Assembly: GCA_002437285.1 (NCBI GenBank)
Contig: DJOV01000048.1
Location: 1 to 30,957, forward strand
Direction: 5' to 3'
Length of the DNA stretch: 30,957 nucleotides
Origin: Prevotella sp. UBA6429
GTDB taxonomy: Bacteria; Bacteroidota; Bacteroidia; Bacteroidales; Bacteroidaceae
This document shows positions 21,514 through 29,758 of the stretch, one piece after another. A program made the translations under genes and the position numbers. The notes beneath the pieces are model-generated. The model was not told where the DNA came from. It searched no databases and saw only the letters and a program-made list of their open reading frames with translations. Position 1 is the stretch's first letter. Every line of letters begins with the position of its first letter.

Positions 21514-24429
21514 TTACTGCAGGAGATAGTTGAGTATTCCCTGCATCAGTTTGCTGCGTGTCGGCGCTTGTGTGATGCACTCGAAGGGAAATGCCATGAC
21601 GAAGGCTTTGTAGTCATGTCCCGAATAGGCCACGGCCGCCGACTGGCCGTCGCTGTACTGCATGGCGCAGATGGCCCCGCCTTCCGGGCGCAGCACGTCC
21701 GTGCGCGTGGCCGCGTAATGGTCGGGGTTGAGCGTCCTGAAAAAGTCGAACTGCAGCCCCAAGCCGTTGGCGCCGCTCAGCGTGTCGGTCTTGACCGTAC
21801 CGTCGTAGCTTGCCTTTAGGTATCTGCCAAGCCAGGCGGCATCGTCTTCCTGCGTCATGTCGCTTCCCAGGTAGGCGCCGCTGACCAGCATGCGCCCTCC
21901 TCCCTGTGCGTAAGCGGCAAGCTTTCGCTGCATGGAGACAGGGAACGACTTGTAGTACTTGACGGCATTGACATCGTATTTCTCCAGTCCGACAATCATG
22001 TCGACCGCCTGGTAGTCTTCCAGCTTCACCTTCCCGGCCTCGACGGCCTCCGAACTGCAGCTGACGACGTTGTAACGCTTGGCTGACGCGATGGCGTCGG
22101 CGTGCGTGCCGATGTAGTTGAACGTGTTGCCTGCGATGAAATGGCCGGCCAGCTCGTCTCCTCCGTAACCCAGTCCGCCGGGGCCTTCCTGCCCTCTGCG
22201 TGATGTGTCAAAGCACTGCTGGCGCCCGTTCCATCCCGCCGTAAGGCCGTAGGGCACTCCTGGGTCGCTGTCAAGGTCAAATCCCTGCCGGGCACCGTTG
22301 TCGATGACGGCAGGGGCTGCCAGGCGATGGAAAGCGTTGACGACGAGCACGGTCTTGCCGGCTTCCGGGCAACTGTACGCTGAAACCGTCTCCGAGGGGA
22401 AGCTCTCGCCTCCGCGGTTGGCCGCAGTCACCTTGAAGTGGTAGGTCTTTCCCGGTTCGATGTCTATGGTGGCGGAATTGCCGTTGACCTTCCTGCCGTT
22501 GTCAAACCCTCCGTTGCCGATGGCCGTATAGACGATGTAGCAGGTGGGCGTGGCACTGGGCTCCTGCTCGTCTGCGCTTGCGCTCCAGGACAACAGGGCC
22601 TGGCGCTTACCCGTCAGCTTGACAGCCATGTCGCGCGGAGCCAGCGGCTCAATGACGGCCGCTTGCCCGTGCATGCCGCAGACATAGCGGACAAGGGTCT
22701 TGTAAAGTGAGCGGGCCATTGTGAACTTGAAGTTGGGGTCCTGCCCCAAGACCATGTCGGGAAAATTCTGGTGAGACAGGGTCTCGATGATGGAAGAGGG
22801 CACTTCGGGCAACCGCGTCTCCGAATAGTTGCGGTCCCACAGGTATCGTCGGTTCCACCGTTTGTAGGCGTAGGTGAGGTCGCGGGTCAGCCCCGCCAGG
22901 AGCTGGTCAGCCAGCCGTTTGGATGCTTGCCGGGTGACTCCCGAAGACAAGCGCCCGTCATTGAAGTCGGTGGTGCAAATGGCCAGGGACCCGATGAGCT
23001 CCTTGCCGTCGGGAGCGAAGCCTGCGTCACTATGTACGGCCAGCGACAGTTCGACGGGCACTTTCTTGCCCTCGAGGGTCGGCACATAGACGGAGCCTCC
23101 TGCCAGCCAGTTGGTCATCCTCGAGCGCGCGTTGATGTCGTCCGCATAGTCGTCGCTGCCCCCTCGGCCGCCGTAGACCGTGTAAGGGGCGCCGCCCCAT
23201 TGTGCGGAGTAGCGGGCACCCTCCAGGCAACGCGGATACTGGCTCACGCTGCCGCCCCGCTCGATGTTGCCCATGCCGCCGCCGAACCTGACGGCGTCAG
23301 CCGTCACGACGCCTTTCTTGCGACTTTGGTTGGTGAGCATCACGCAGTTGTCCATGCTGTCGCCTTCGCCAAAGTCGAATGTGCCGAGGTACACCCATGT
23401 GCCTCCGCCCATTTGCTGGTTGACGCGAAACTCTGTGGCCTGTCCCTTGTGGAACACGGTGTAGTGCGCGTCGTCCACGCTGCCGGGCAGCGTCTGGTAG
23501 CTCACGTACACGGCGTACCTGCCTCCGTGGGCGAAGGCGGGCTGATACTTGATGAACGCCTTGGCCTCCTTCCTGGAGGCTTTCAGCATGCGCGCCGTCC
23601 CCGCCGCGAAGGGGTTCTCGTTGTCCACATAGTGGCCCTCGTGCGCCCTGAAGCCCTTCTCTGGGGTGGTCAGCCATGGGTCTCCCTCCGCATACTCCCT
23701 GTAGCTTGTGGCGGAGGTGTTGAGACCGCCGTCGTTGTCGACGATATACTCGGCTGTCTGCCAGTCGCGTTCGCGTGGTGTGAACACCACCGCTCCCGCG
23801 TTTTCGAGCATGGGGATGAGATAGGGCACCACGATGGTCTGCGTGAACAGGTCCTCCGTGGTGGCAAACAGGTTGGGCCTTTGCCATTTCCACAGCCCCT
23901 TCTTGTTGTCGTAGTATCTTCCGTGAGAGGCCCACAGGCTGACATGGCGGCCATAAAGCCCATGTGAAATCTTGGCGGGCCGGGACACGTTGTCCACCCA
24001 GGGTGCTCCGTCATAACTGATTTTCCCCCACAAGGCGTGTGCCCTGGCGCGTGCTGACTGATGTCGGGGCACGTAGTCCTCCAGCAGCATGCCGTTGGTG
24101 ACGATTTCCAGGCGGTACTTGTTGTAGGGCTTCGGCAAGGCCTTCTTTACCTTTTTGTAGATCTGTCCTACTTGCCTGTCTGTGAAGTCTTGCTGGGCAA
24201 AGTGCTCGTCCGTGGTGACCGTGACGGTTTGCGTGCGGTCGTCGACAGCGAACGACTTCATCCTGGGTTGCCGGGTGAATTCGGCTCCTTTCGCCCGGTA
24301 AGTGAGAAAATACTCAGCCAAAGAGCGCTTGGCCTTTTCCTGCGTGGAAAGACCTTGCGCATGGACATTCGCCGATACGGCGAACAGGCAGGCGCAGCTC
24401 ACTAACAGACCTCTTCCTATTGTCATCAT
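21514..24429 (-). CDS. Large secreted amidase-like protein with golvesin insert, FN3 and C-terminal domain
   Basis: A 971-aa protein starting at MMTIGRGLLVSCACLFAVSANVHAQ (signal peptide; earlier in-frame Mets overlap the acyltransferase gene). Layout by eye: N-terminal domain 30-115; first part of an amidase_3-like fold about 150-235 (ISHGLYGRHVSLWASHG); golvesin/xanthan-lyase-like domain about 285-385 (YAVYVSYQT, DDAHYTVFHKG, QQMGGGTWVYLGTF). The amidase then resumes about 438-560 with LAVHSDAGFAP (His466, putative zinc ligand) and SSIIETLSHQNFPD (Glu549, putative catalytic Glu). A fibronectin III domain lies at 595-690, and a C-terminal domain to 971 resembles a glutamine-amidotransferase-like fold. 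It is likely a cell-wall or glycan-active exported enzyme; some databases call this architecture xanthan lyase, which is unproven. It lies 23 nt after the acyltransferase gene on the same strand. Confidence 0.75.
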   Translation of the reverse strand: MMTIGRGLLVSCACLFAVSANVHAQGLSTQEKAKRSLAEYFLTYRAKGAEFTRQPRMKSFAVDDRTQTVTVTTDEHFAQQDFTDRQVGQIYKKVKKALPKPYNKYRLEIVTNGMLLEDYVPRHQSARARAHALWGKISYDGAPWVDNVSRPAKISHGLYGRHVSLWASHGRYYDNKKGLWKWQRPNLFATTEDLFTQTIVVPYLIPMLENAGAVVFTPRERDWQTAEYIVDNDGGLNTSATSYREYAEGDPWLTTPEKGFRAHEGHYVDNENPFAAGTARMLKASRKEAKAFIKYQPAFAHGGRYAVYVSYQTLPGSVDDAHYTVFHKGQATEFRVNQQMGGGTWVYLGTFDFGEGDSMDNCVMLTNQSRKKGVVTADAVRFGGGMGNIERGGSVSQYPRCLEGARYSAQWGGAPYTVYGGRGGSDDYADDINARSRMTNWLAGGSVYVPTLEGKKVPVELSLAVHSDAGFAPDGKELIGSLAICTTDFNDGRLSSGVTRQASKRLADQLLAGLTRDLTYAYKRWNRRYLWDRNYSETRLPEVPSSIIETLSHQNFPDMVLGQDPNFKFTMARSLYKTLVRYVCGMHGQAAVIEPLAPRDMAVKLTGKRQALLSWSASADEQEPSATPTCYIVYTAIGNGGFDNGRKVNGNSATIDIEPGKTYHFKVTAANRGGESFPSETVSAYSCPEAGKTVLVVNAFHRLAAPAVIDNGARQGFDLDSDPGVPYGLTAGWNGRQQCFDTSRRGQEGPGGLGYGGDELAGHFIAGNTFNYIGTHADAIASAKRYNVVSCSSEAVEAGKVKLEDYQAVDMIVGLEKYDVNAVKYYKSFPVSMQRKLAAYAQGGGRMLVSGAYLGSDMTQEDDAAWLGRYLKASYDGTVKTDTLSGANGLGLQFDFFRTLNPDHYAATRTDVLRPEGGAICAMQYSDGQSAAVAYSGHDYKAFVMAFPFECITQAPTRSKLMQGILNYLLQ

Positions 24430-24452
24430 GATAACCCCTTTAAAAGTCGGCC

Positions 24453-25010
24453 TCACAGATTGCCCACCGTAAACTTCTCGGGCTTCTTGCCTTTGAAGTC
24501 CTTGAAATAGAGTTTGATGTGGCGCATCTCGCGTTCCAGGTCTCCTGTGGGCGTGATGCTTTCGGTGCACTGGATCACCTTCTTCTCATAGTCGGCACCG
24601 TAAAGCAGGATGGGTATTTGCGCTTTGAGAGCGATGAAGTAAAACCCCTTTTTCCATTCCGGGTTCAGCGACCGTGTGCCTTCCGGCGTGATGCATAAGC
24701 CAAACTGCTTGCGCGACTTGGCCACCTCGGCCAAGTGGTCTGTCATGCTCGTGTGCTTCGAGCGAAACACGGGTATGCCCCCCATGCGCCTGAAGACAGG
24801 CCCCAAAGGCCAGAAGAACCACTCCTTTTTCATGAGGAAATTGATATGCAAGCCTTCTGCGCGCATGAACAGCTGCCCGATCACGAAGTCCCAATTGCTG
24901 GTGTGAGGGGCCAGGCAAATAATGTATTTCTCAGGTGACTGGACGGTCACGTTTTTCTTCCATCCCCATTGCTTATACAGAAGCCAATGGCAGAATCGCT
25001 TCATCATCAT
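24453..25010 (-). CDS. PlsC-like 1-acyl-glycerol-phosphate acyltransferase
   Basis: A 185-aa member of the lysophospholipid acyltransferase superfamily. The HX4D catalytic motif is PHTSNWD (His36, Asp41) and the acyl-acceptor motif is TPEGTRS (109-115), with FRRMGGIPVFR (73-83) as the intermediate block. It is shorter than E. coli PlsC, as are many Bacteroidetes paralogues, so it may act on phosphatidic-acid synthesis or on another membrane lipid (for example ornithine or glycine lipids). The start could be any of three consecutive ATG codons (25010, 25007, 25004). It is preceded by the 193-bp palindromic element and no clear promoter is visible, so transcription probably comes from the 90-aa gene's promoter or from the element. 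Confidence 0.85.
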   Translation of the reverse strand: MMMKRFCHWLLYKQWGWKKNVTVQSPEKYIICLAPHTSNWDFVIGQLFMRAEGLHINFLMKKEWFFWPLGPVFRRMGGIPVFRSKHTSMTDHLAEVAKSRKQFGLCITPEGTRSLNPEWKKGFYFIALKAQIPILLYGADYEKKVIQCTESITPTGDLEREMRHIKLYFKDFKGKKPEKFTVGNL

Positions 25011-25026
25011 CAGCGTCGCGTGTTTC

Positions 25027-25219
25027 AGGTGGGTTCTATAAATTAGCTTTGCCAGGTTTTGAGGTCCTTTCCGGGTTCAGGGCGCCAGCGGGTGAGGGAG
25101 CATAGCGGGCTATACGACCGGACGAGGTGGCAGCCTGAACCGAAAAGAGGCCAAAAGATGGCAAAACGTAACCCTTCATTATTCATGTTTTTTATGGTGG
25201 TAATTTATAGAACCCACCT
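25027..25219. repeat. 193-bp palindromic MITE-like element
   Basis: The ends are a perfect 19-bp inverted repeat (AGGTGGGTTCTATAAATTA at 25027-25045; its complement at 25201-25219). Inside, 25047-25082 and 25134-25166 pair imperfectly (TTTGCCA...GGTTCAGG on both arms). About 34 unpaired nt lie on the right arm, and a small ATAGC/GCTAT hairpin is in the centre. There is no ORF inside. The right end overlaps the TAA of the 90-aa gene by one base and the left end is 16 nt before the acyltransferase start codon. Shape and size suit a non-autonomous transposable element or a large RNA hairpin in an operon spacer; no clear target duplication was seen. Confidence 0.6.
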
Positions 25220-25491
25220 TAAGCCAAACTGCTTATTTGGTTGATGATTTCGTTGATTTGCTGGTTGAAGTCGGCGATGAGCGCCTTGTAGTAAGTGCGG
25301 GGCTTCATTCCGGGCTCGGGGTGCGAGATGCGTTTCACATAGTCGTTGCGCGTTACGATAATGAGCGAAAGCAGGTTGTTGACCGCCTCCTCGTCTTTCA
25401 CAGCTCCGTATAAGGACGCAGCCACTCCCTCAGCAAACAAGTCGCTGCAAATGTAGTTGATGGTTTGCTTCAAGTTTCTTTTCTTTGCCAT
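25219..25491 (-). CDS. Conserved 90-aa protein of unknown function
   Basis: MAKKRNLKQTINYICSDL begins a small, helix-rich, soluble protein with LLSLIIVTRNDYVKRISHPEPG in the middle and NQQINEIINQISSLA at the end. No signal peptide or membrane segment. It looks like a widely kept Bacteroidales cytoplasmic protein but I cannot name its family. Its stop codon is shared with the edge of the palindromic element. A promoter lies upstream at 25638-25645, giving a leader of about 140 nt. Confidence 0.7.
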   Translation of the reverse strand: MAKKRNLKQTINYICSDLFAEGVAASLYGAVKDEEAVNNLLSLIIVTRNDYVKRISHPEPGMKPRTYYKALIADFNQQINEIINQISSLA

Positions 25492-25587
25492 GGTTTTAGA
25501 TTTTGGTGTTTGGGGCCGTGCCTTCCTTGCCGGGCTACACGGGCCTTGTTTCTTGACATTTTCTCCAAAGACAGTGCAACCGGGCGT

Positions 25588-25614
25588 AGAGATGCAAGCT
25601 TGCTTGCGGTCTCT
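25588..25614. repeat. REP-like palindrome
   Basis: AGAGA-T-GCAAGC, a 2-nt loop, then GCTTGC-GG-TCTCT: an 11-bp stem with a small bulge. The GTAGAGAnGCAAGC type of palindrome resembles REP-like repeats seen in many bacterial genomes. It lies in the 298-nt divergent spacer 25492-25789, between the gene start at 25491 and its promoter, so it falls in the leader of the 90-aa gene. Nothing else beyond the two promoters is seen there. Confidence 0.45.
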
Positions 25615-25628
25615 GCAGAGGTGCAGCC

Positions 25629-25645
25629 TATCTTATACAAAGATA
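25629..25645 (-). promoter_or_regulatory. Promoter -7 box with overlapping dyad (90-aa gene)
   Basis: The minus strand reads TATCTTTG (complement of 25638-25645), a full TAnnTTTG match; a weaker GTTG lies 18 nt upstream. The 6-bp dyad TATCTT (25629-25634) / AAGATA (25640-25645) overlaps it and could be an operator. Confidence 0.45.
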
Positions 25646-25716
25646 AGCAAATTTATGGAAACGCAACAACAAGTTTAAAAAAAAACTTTCCGGAAAAGAG
25701 TTTTCTTTCTGTTTTC

Positions 25717-25748
25717 TTTCCATAATTCAAGGAAAAAACGTACTTTTG
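25717..25748 (+). promoter_or_regulatory. Promoter of the phosphofructokinase gene
   Basis: TACTTTTG (25741-25748) matches TAnnTTTG; TTTC (25717-25720), a one-base variant of TTTG, lies 20 nt upstream. The start site would be near 25754, with a leader of about 36 nt. Confidence 0.55.
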
Positions 25749-25789
25749 CATCAGATCCTACATATTAATACTTAATATAAGAACAGAAA

Positions 25790-27442
25790 ATGGAAAAGAG
25801 TCTTTTGCAGAAGGCCCGTGCCCTTTATCAGCCGAAGCTGCCTAAAGGTTTGCAGGGTGCCATCAAGGTGAAGGAAGGTGAGCCTACCCAGAGCGTAGGC
25901 GATCAGGAAGAGATCAAGAAATTGTTCCCTAACACTTACGGCATGCCGCTGATCGAGTTCGTCCCGGGTGAGAAGGCTGCTGACAGCGCCATCAACGTGG
26001 GCGTGATTCTTTCGGGTGGCCAGGCTCCTGGCGGCCACAACGTGATTTGCGGTATCTTCGACGCAGTCAAGAAGATGAACCCGGCCAACAAGGTCTATGG
26101 CTTCCTGATGGGTCCCAGTGGACTTGTGGACCACAAGTATATTGAGCTGACTCCCGAGTTTGTGGACGAGTACCGCAACACGGGCGGCTTCGACATGATC
26201 GGTTCGGGCCGTACGAAGCTGGAGAAGGAAGACCAGTTTGAGAAAGGCCTGGAGATTATCCGTGAGCTGAACATCAAGGCTGTGGTGATAATCGGCGGCG
26301 ACGACTCCAACACCAACGCTTGCGTCCTGGCCGAATACTATGCCGCCAAGAACTATGGTGTGCAGGTCATCGGTTGCCCCAAGACCATCGACGGCGACCT
26401 GAAGAACGACCAGATCGAGACCAGCTTCGGTTTCGACACCGCCACCAAGGTCTACTCCGAGCTTATCGGCAACATCGAGCGTGACGCCAACTCAGCCCGC
26501 AAGTACTGGCACTTCATCAAGCTCATGGGCCGTTCGGCCTCTCACATCGCCCTGGAGTGCGCCCTGCAGACGCAGCCCAACATCTGCCTCGTCTCCGAGG
26601 AGGTGGAAGCCAAGGACATGACGCTCAACCAGATAGTGGAGCAGATTGCCACCGCTGTCGCCAAGCGTGCCGAGGACGGCAACAACTTCGGTGTGGTGCT
26701 CGTTCCCGAGGGCCTCATCGAGTTCATCCCCGCCATCGGCCGTCTCATCGACGAGCTCAACGACCTGCTCGCCGCCCACGGTGCCGACTACAAGGATCTT
26801 GACAAGGACGCCCAGCGCGCCTACATCCTTGCCCACCTGAGCAAGGAGAACGCCGAGACCTTTGCCACCCTGCCTGAGGCTGTGGCCCGCCAGCTCTCTC
26901 TCGACCGCGACCCCCACGGAAACGTGCAGGTGTCTCTCATCGAGACCGAGAAGCTGCTGTCCGACATGGTCGGCGCCAAGTTGGCCGAGTGGAAGAAGGA
27001 AGGCAAGTTTGTCGGCAAGTTCGCCGCCCAGCACCACTTCTTCGGCTATGAGGGCCGTTGCGCAGCTCCTTCCAACTTCGATGCTGACTATTGCTATGCA
27101 CTCGGCGTGAGTGCCGCCAACCTGATAGCCAACGGCAAGACCGGTTACATGGCCATCGTCCAGAACCTCTCGGCTTCTACCGACGAGTGGAAGGCCGGTG
27201 GTGTGCCTATCACCATGATGATGAACATGGAGCGTCGCAACGGCGAGATGAAGCCTGTCATCCGCAAGGCCCTCGTGGAGCTTGACGGTGCACCCTTCAA
27301 GAAGTTTGCCGAGCATCGCGACGAGTGGGCTCGCGAGACCTGCTTTGTCTATCCTGGCCCCATCCAGTACTGGGGTCCTGCAGAGGTCTGCGACCGTGAC
27401 ACGCGCACGTTGTCGCTGGAGAACGCTGCCAAGAACAAGTAA
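25790..27442 (+). CDS. pfp: Pyrophosphate--fructose-6-phosphate 1-phosphotransferase
   Basis: A 550-aa enzyme of the long (plant beta-like) PPi-PFK group. It phosphorylates fructose 6-phosphate reversibly with pyrophosphate in glycolysis/gluconeogenesis in the cytoplasm. Key sites: GGQAPGGHN (77-85), GGDDSN (169-174, where the second Asp marks PPi rather than ATP use), PKTIDGDL (197-204) with the catalytic Asp pair, and MGRSASH (246-252). Length fits the family, and the C-terminal half carries the expected helical insertion. Codon use is strongly biased to a few C-ending codons (AAG, AAC, GCC), suggesting high expression. It has its own promoter and a strong terminator (27489-27534), so it is monocistronic. 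Confidence 0.95.
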   Translation: MEKSLLQKARALYQPKLPKGLQGAIKVKEGEPTQSVGDQEEIKKLFPNTYGMPLIEFVPGEKAADSAINVGVILSGGQAPGGHNVICGIFDAVKKMNPANKVYGFLMGPSGLVDHKYIELTPEFVDEYRNTGGFDMIGSGRTKLEKEDQFEKGLEIIRELNIKAVVIIGGDDSNTNACVLAEYYAAKNYGVQVIGCPKTIDGDLKNDQIETSFGFDTATKVYSELIGNIERDANSARKYWHFIKLMGRSASHIALECALQTQPNICLVSEEVEAKDMTLNQIVEQIATAVAKRAEDGNNFGVVLVPEGLIEFIPAIGRLIDELNDLLAAHGADYKDLDKDAQRAYILAHLSKENAETFATLPEAVARQLSLDRDPHGNVQVSLIETEKLLSDMVGAKLAEWKKEGKFVGKFAAQHHFFGYEGRCAAPSNFDADYCYALGVSAANLIANGKTGYMAIVQNLSASTDEWKAGGVPITMMMNMERRNGEMKPVIRKALVELDGAPFKKFAEHRDEWARETCFVYPGPIQYWGPAEVCDRDTRTLSLENAAKNK

Positions 27443-27488
27443 ATCGCTTGTTTTTTCATACGGGCAGATTCCTGCCTGAAGAGATAGA

Positions 27489-27534
27489 GGGGCTTTCCTC
27501 CAGGCCACTGGCTGTGTGGGAGAGCCCCCTTTTT
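27489..27534 (+). terminator. Intrinsic terminator of the phosphofructokinase gene
   Basis: GGGGCTTTCCT (27489-27499) pairs with GGGAGAGCCCC (27518-27528), 11 bp with two G-U pairs, followed by TTTTT (27530-27534), 46 nt after the stop codon. Confidence 0.75.
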
Positions 27535-27553
27535 CCATTCTTACGTTTATCTG

Positions 27554-28450
27554 ATGACAAGCCCATTGCCCATCCGTTCCCAATCCAAACATCCCCGTCG
27601 CGGTGGCCGGAAGCGTAGCCGACGTTCCCGTCCGGCGGGAGGCGGGTGCTTGCTGCCGTTCCTGACGAGGGGCCGCCGCTGGCCGTTGCTTCTTGGCGGT
27701 GCGGGTGTGTTGGCTATCTATGTGTGGGTGTTCTATTATTTTTTTGTCGGCCCCACAGGCTTTCGCTGGCGTGCCCTTTACGGCGACGCCAAATATCCCG
27801 AGGGCTATGAAATCCATGGCATAGACATTTCCCATTATCAAGGCGACATCAATTGGAACCGTCTTCGTTACAGCGCCCTGGTGGACGGGTGCCCCATTCG
27901 TTTCATCTTCATCAAGGCGACGGAAGGCTCGTCGAGGGTTGACGAGAATTTCTACGACAACTTCGAGAACGCGCGCGAATATGGTTTCCTGCGGGGCGCC
28001 TACCACTTCTGGAGCAACAAGTCGTCGGCTCGTTCGCAGGCCTATTACTTCTTGAGCAAGGTCCATCTGGAAGAGGGAGACCTCCCTCCGGTCCTCGACA
28101 TCGAGCACAAGCCGCAGGACAAGAGTGTGGAAGACTTCCAGATGGATGTGCTGACATGGCTTCACATCGTGGAAGACAAGTATCATGTGAAACCCATCAT
28201 CTACACCTATTATAAGTTTAAGGAGCGCTATCTCAGCACCTCTGTCTTCGACGGTTATCCCTACTGGATAGCCCACTACTATGTGGACAAGGTGGAGTAT
28301 AAGGGCAAATGGAAATTCTGGCAGCACACCGACGCGGGAGAGCTGCCGGGCATCAAGGGCAATGTGGACCTCAACATTTACAATGGCTCCTATTATGACC
28401 TGATGCAGCTGGCGGTAGGTGGAGCAGACGAAATGGGCACGGACAATTGA
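27554..28450 (+). CDS. Membrane-anchored GH25 lysozyme-family hydrolase
   Basis: A 298-aa protein. Residues 1-43 are extremely Arg/Lys/Pro-rich (cytoplasmic by the positive-inside rule). One transmembrane helix follows (about 44-65, WPLLLGGAGVLAIYVWVFYYFF), then a glycoside hydrolase 25 domain (about 86-285). GH25 motifs: HGIDISHYQG (Asp91), FIFIKATEG (121-125), GAYHFW (148-153) and PVLDIE with Asp182/Glu184 as the catalytic acids. The domain would face the periplasm and cleave muramyl glycosidic bonds of peptidoglycan. It starts 20 nt after the T tract of the previous terminator, with no good promoter match in between. A second GH25 gene lies 1.3 kb away on the other strand. Confidence 0.9.
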   Translation: MTSPLPIRSQSKHPRRGGRKRSRRSRPAGGGCLLPFLTRGRRWPLLLGGAGVLAIYVWVFYYFFVGPTGFRWRALYGDAKYPEGYEIHGIDISHYQGDINWNRLRYSALVDGCPIRFIFIKATEGSSRVDENFYDNFENAREYGFLRGAYHFWSNKSSARSQAYYFLSKVHLEEGDLPPVLDIEHKPQDKSVEDFQMDVLTWLHIVEDKYHVKPIIYTYYKFKERYLSTSVFDGYPYWIAHYYVDKVEYKGKWKFWQHTDAGELPGIKGNVDLNIYNGSYYDLMQLAVGGADEMGTDN

Positions 28451-28463
28451 ATGTTCCGTGCCC
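28435..28463. terminator. Hairpin over the GH25 stop codon, probable terminator
   Basis: GGGCACGGA (28435-28443) and TCCGTGCCC (28455-28463) form a perfect 9-bp stem whose loop contains the TGA stop (28448-28450). It separates convergent genes ending at 28450 and 28496. T tails are weak on both sides. Confidence 0.5.
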
Positions 28464-28495
28464 CGTTCGTGTTGTTACGGTATGTTTCCCGTGTG

Positions 28496-29707
28496 TCATT
28501 CCAATATCTTTGTCATCGACATGGAGGAGATGAGCCCGTCGGGTCCCACCGTGGCGCTCACCTTGTATCGGGCGTGTTTCTCCTTGGTGTCGTCCGTCCG
28601 GTTGATGTCCTGGAGTGCCGAGAAGCTGACGTTGTACTGGTACTCCTCGTCGCCCACTTCTTTCTTGTCTATCTTGTAGTCGTTGTTCAGACGCCACGTC
28701 ATGCTCGTGATGTCCTCCTTGTAAATCTTGTGCATGAAGGTCACCACATCGGCCTTGATGGCGTCAGGCTTGCCCAGGAAGTTGGTCAGTATGGGAGCCA
28801 CGGTCGCCTCCAGGTCATCTTCGCTCTTGGCGTTGATGGCTTGGAAGAAGTGTCTGAAGACCGACGTGACCATGGCCTTCTCGTCCGCCTGCACGGTCTT
28901 GGCTTTCAGGCTCTTGATGGCCGTCTGCGCCTCGTCCACGTGCTCGCCCTCGTCGTGGGCGTCCAGATAGGCTTGCAGGGCCTCCACGGTGTTTTTGTTG
29001 CTGGCGTCCACCCAGTCGAGCGAGTCAATCTTGTGTATGGCTTCCGCCTTGTGCTCCGAGTCGGGGTGCTTGTCCAGGTAGTCCTGGAGGGCAGCCCTCG
29101 AGCCGTTGACCACGGCGTTGGTCCAGTCGTTGTCCTGCTTCTTCAGCTCTTCCAGTCGTGCCGTGATGGCCTGTATGTGGTCAGCCGGTGCATCCATGTT
29201 GTTGTCCAGGTAGGTCTGCAGCACCAGTGGGTCGTCACTTTTCAGGGCAAACTCGTAAGCCTCCTGCTCCTTGTTGCTCTTGGCGTTGCTGTAGAAGTAG
29301 AAGCAGGCGCCGCAGATGGCGAGCGCGATGATGAAGGCCACGATGAGCGGTCCGTGACTTTTCTTTTTGCTGGCGGAGGCGGGTGCCTTTCCGTCCTCCT
29401 TCTTGGGCTTGGCTGGCTGAGGCGCGGGCTGCGGTGCGGCAGCCTGCCGGGGCTGCTGGGGTTGTTGCGCCTGCTGCGCGTTGGCAGCCGCTGTGGGCTG
29501 TCGGCTTGCGCTGTCGTTGTAGCCCACTTGTCCGCCGGTGCGTGTCATGTGGTGGCAGTTGGGGCACATCTCTTGGTCGCGGAAGTAAATCTCTCCGCAT
29601 TGGGGGCACCTGATGATCTTTCCTGCTATTTCGACTCCGCAATTAGGACAGACGGGAGCCTTGTCGCTGATTTGTCGTCCACACTCTGGACATTTGATGA
29701 TAGCCAT
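28496..29707 (-). CDS. Zinc-ribbon membrane protein with helical repeats and NTF2-like C-terminus
   Basis: A 403-aa protein with an unusual layout. Two zinc ribbons come first: CPEC...CPNC (Cys 6, 9, 20, 23) and CPQC...CPNC (34, 37, 48, 51). A Gln/Pro/Ala-rich linker (66-105) and a Lys-rich patch follow, then one membrane helix (about 119-139, GPLIVAFIIALAICGACFYFY). Three roughly 40-residue helical repeats come next (PLVLQTYLDNN, AALQDYLDKHPDSEH, EALQAYLDAHDEGEH), then a C-terminal domain (about 278-403, VFRHFFQAINAKSEDDLEA to the end) with an NTF2/SnoaL-like look. The zinc ribbons would be cytoplasmic and the rest periplasmic. Function unknown; it follows a GH25 gene with 51 nt between, so a cell-envelope role linked to peptidoglycan is a reasonable guess. 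Confidence 0.8.
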   Translation of the reverse strand: MAIIKCPECGRQISDKAPVCPNCGVEIAGKIIRCPQCGEIYFRDQEMCPNCHHMTRTGGQVGYNDSASRQPTAAANAQQAQQPQQPRQAAAPQPAPQPAKPKKEDGKAPASASKKKSHGPLIVAFIIALAICGACFYFYSNAKSNKEQEAYEFALKSDDPLVLQTYLDNNMDAPADHIQAITARLEELKKQDNDWTNAVVNGSRAALQDYLDKHPDSEHKAEAIHKIDSLDWVDASNKNTVEALQAYLDAHDEGEHVDEAQTAIKSLKAKTVQADEKAMVTSVFRHFFQAINAKSEDDLEATVAPILTNFLGKPDAIKADVVTFMHKIYKEDITSMTWRLNNDYKIDKKEVGDEEYQYNVSFSALQDINRTDDTKEKHARYKVSATVGPDGLISSMSMTKILE

Positions 29708-29758
29708 ATTTCTCGAAATGCGTATTTTGTTAGTTACCTGTTAGTCATGCTTTCCCTG

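Noticed and set aside
26492..28327. 611-aa minus-strand open frame
   Set aside because: Antisense shadow of phosphofructokinase and the GH25 gene caused by their C-ending codon bias; it also spans the terminator between them.
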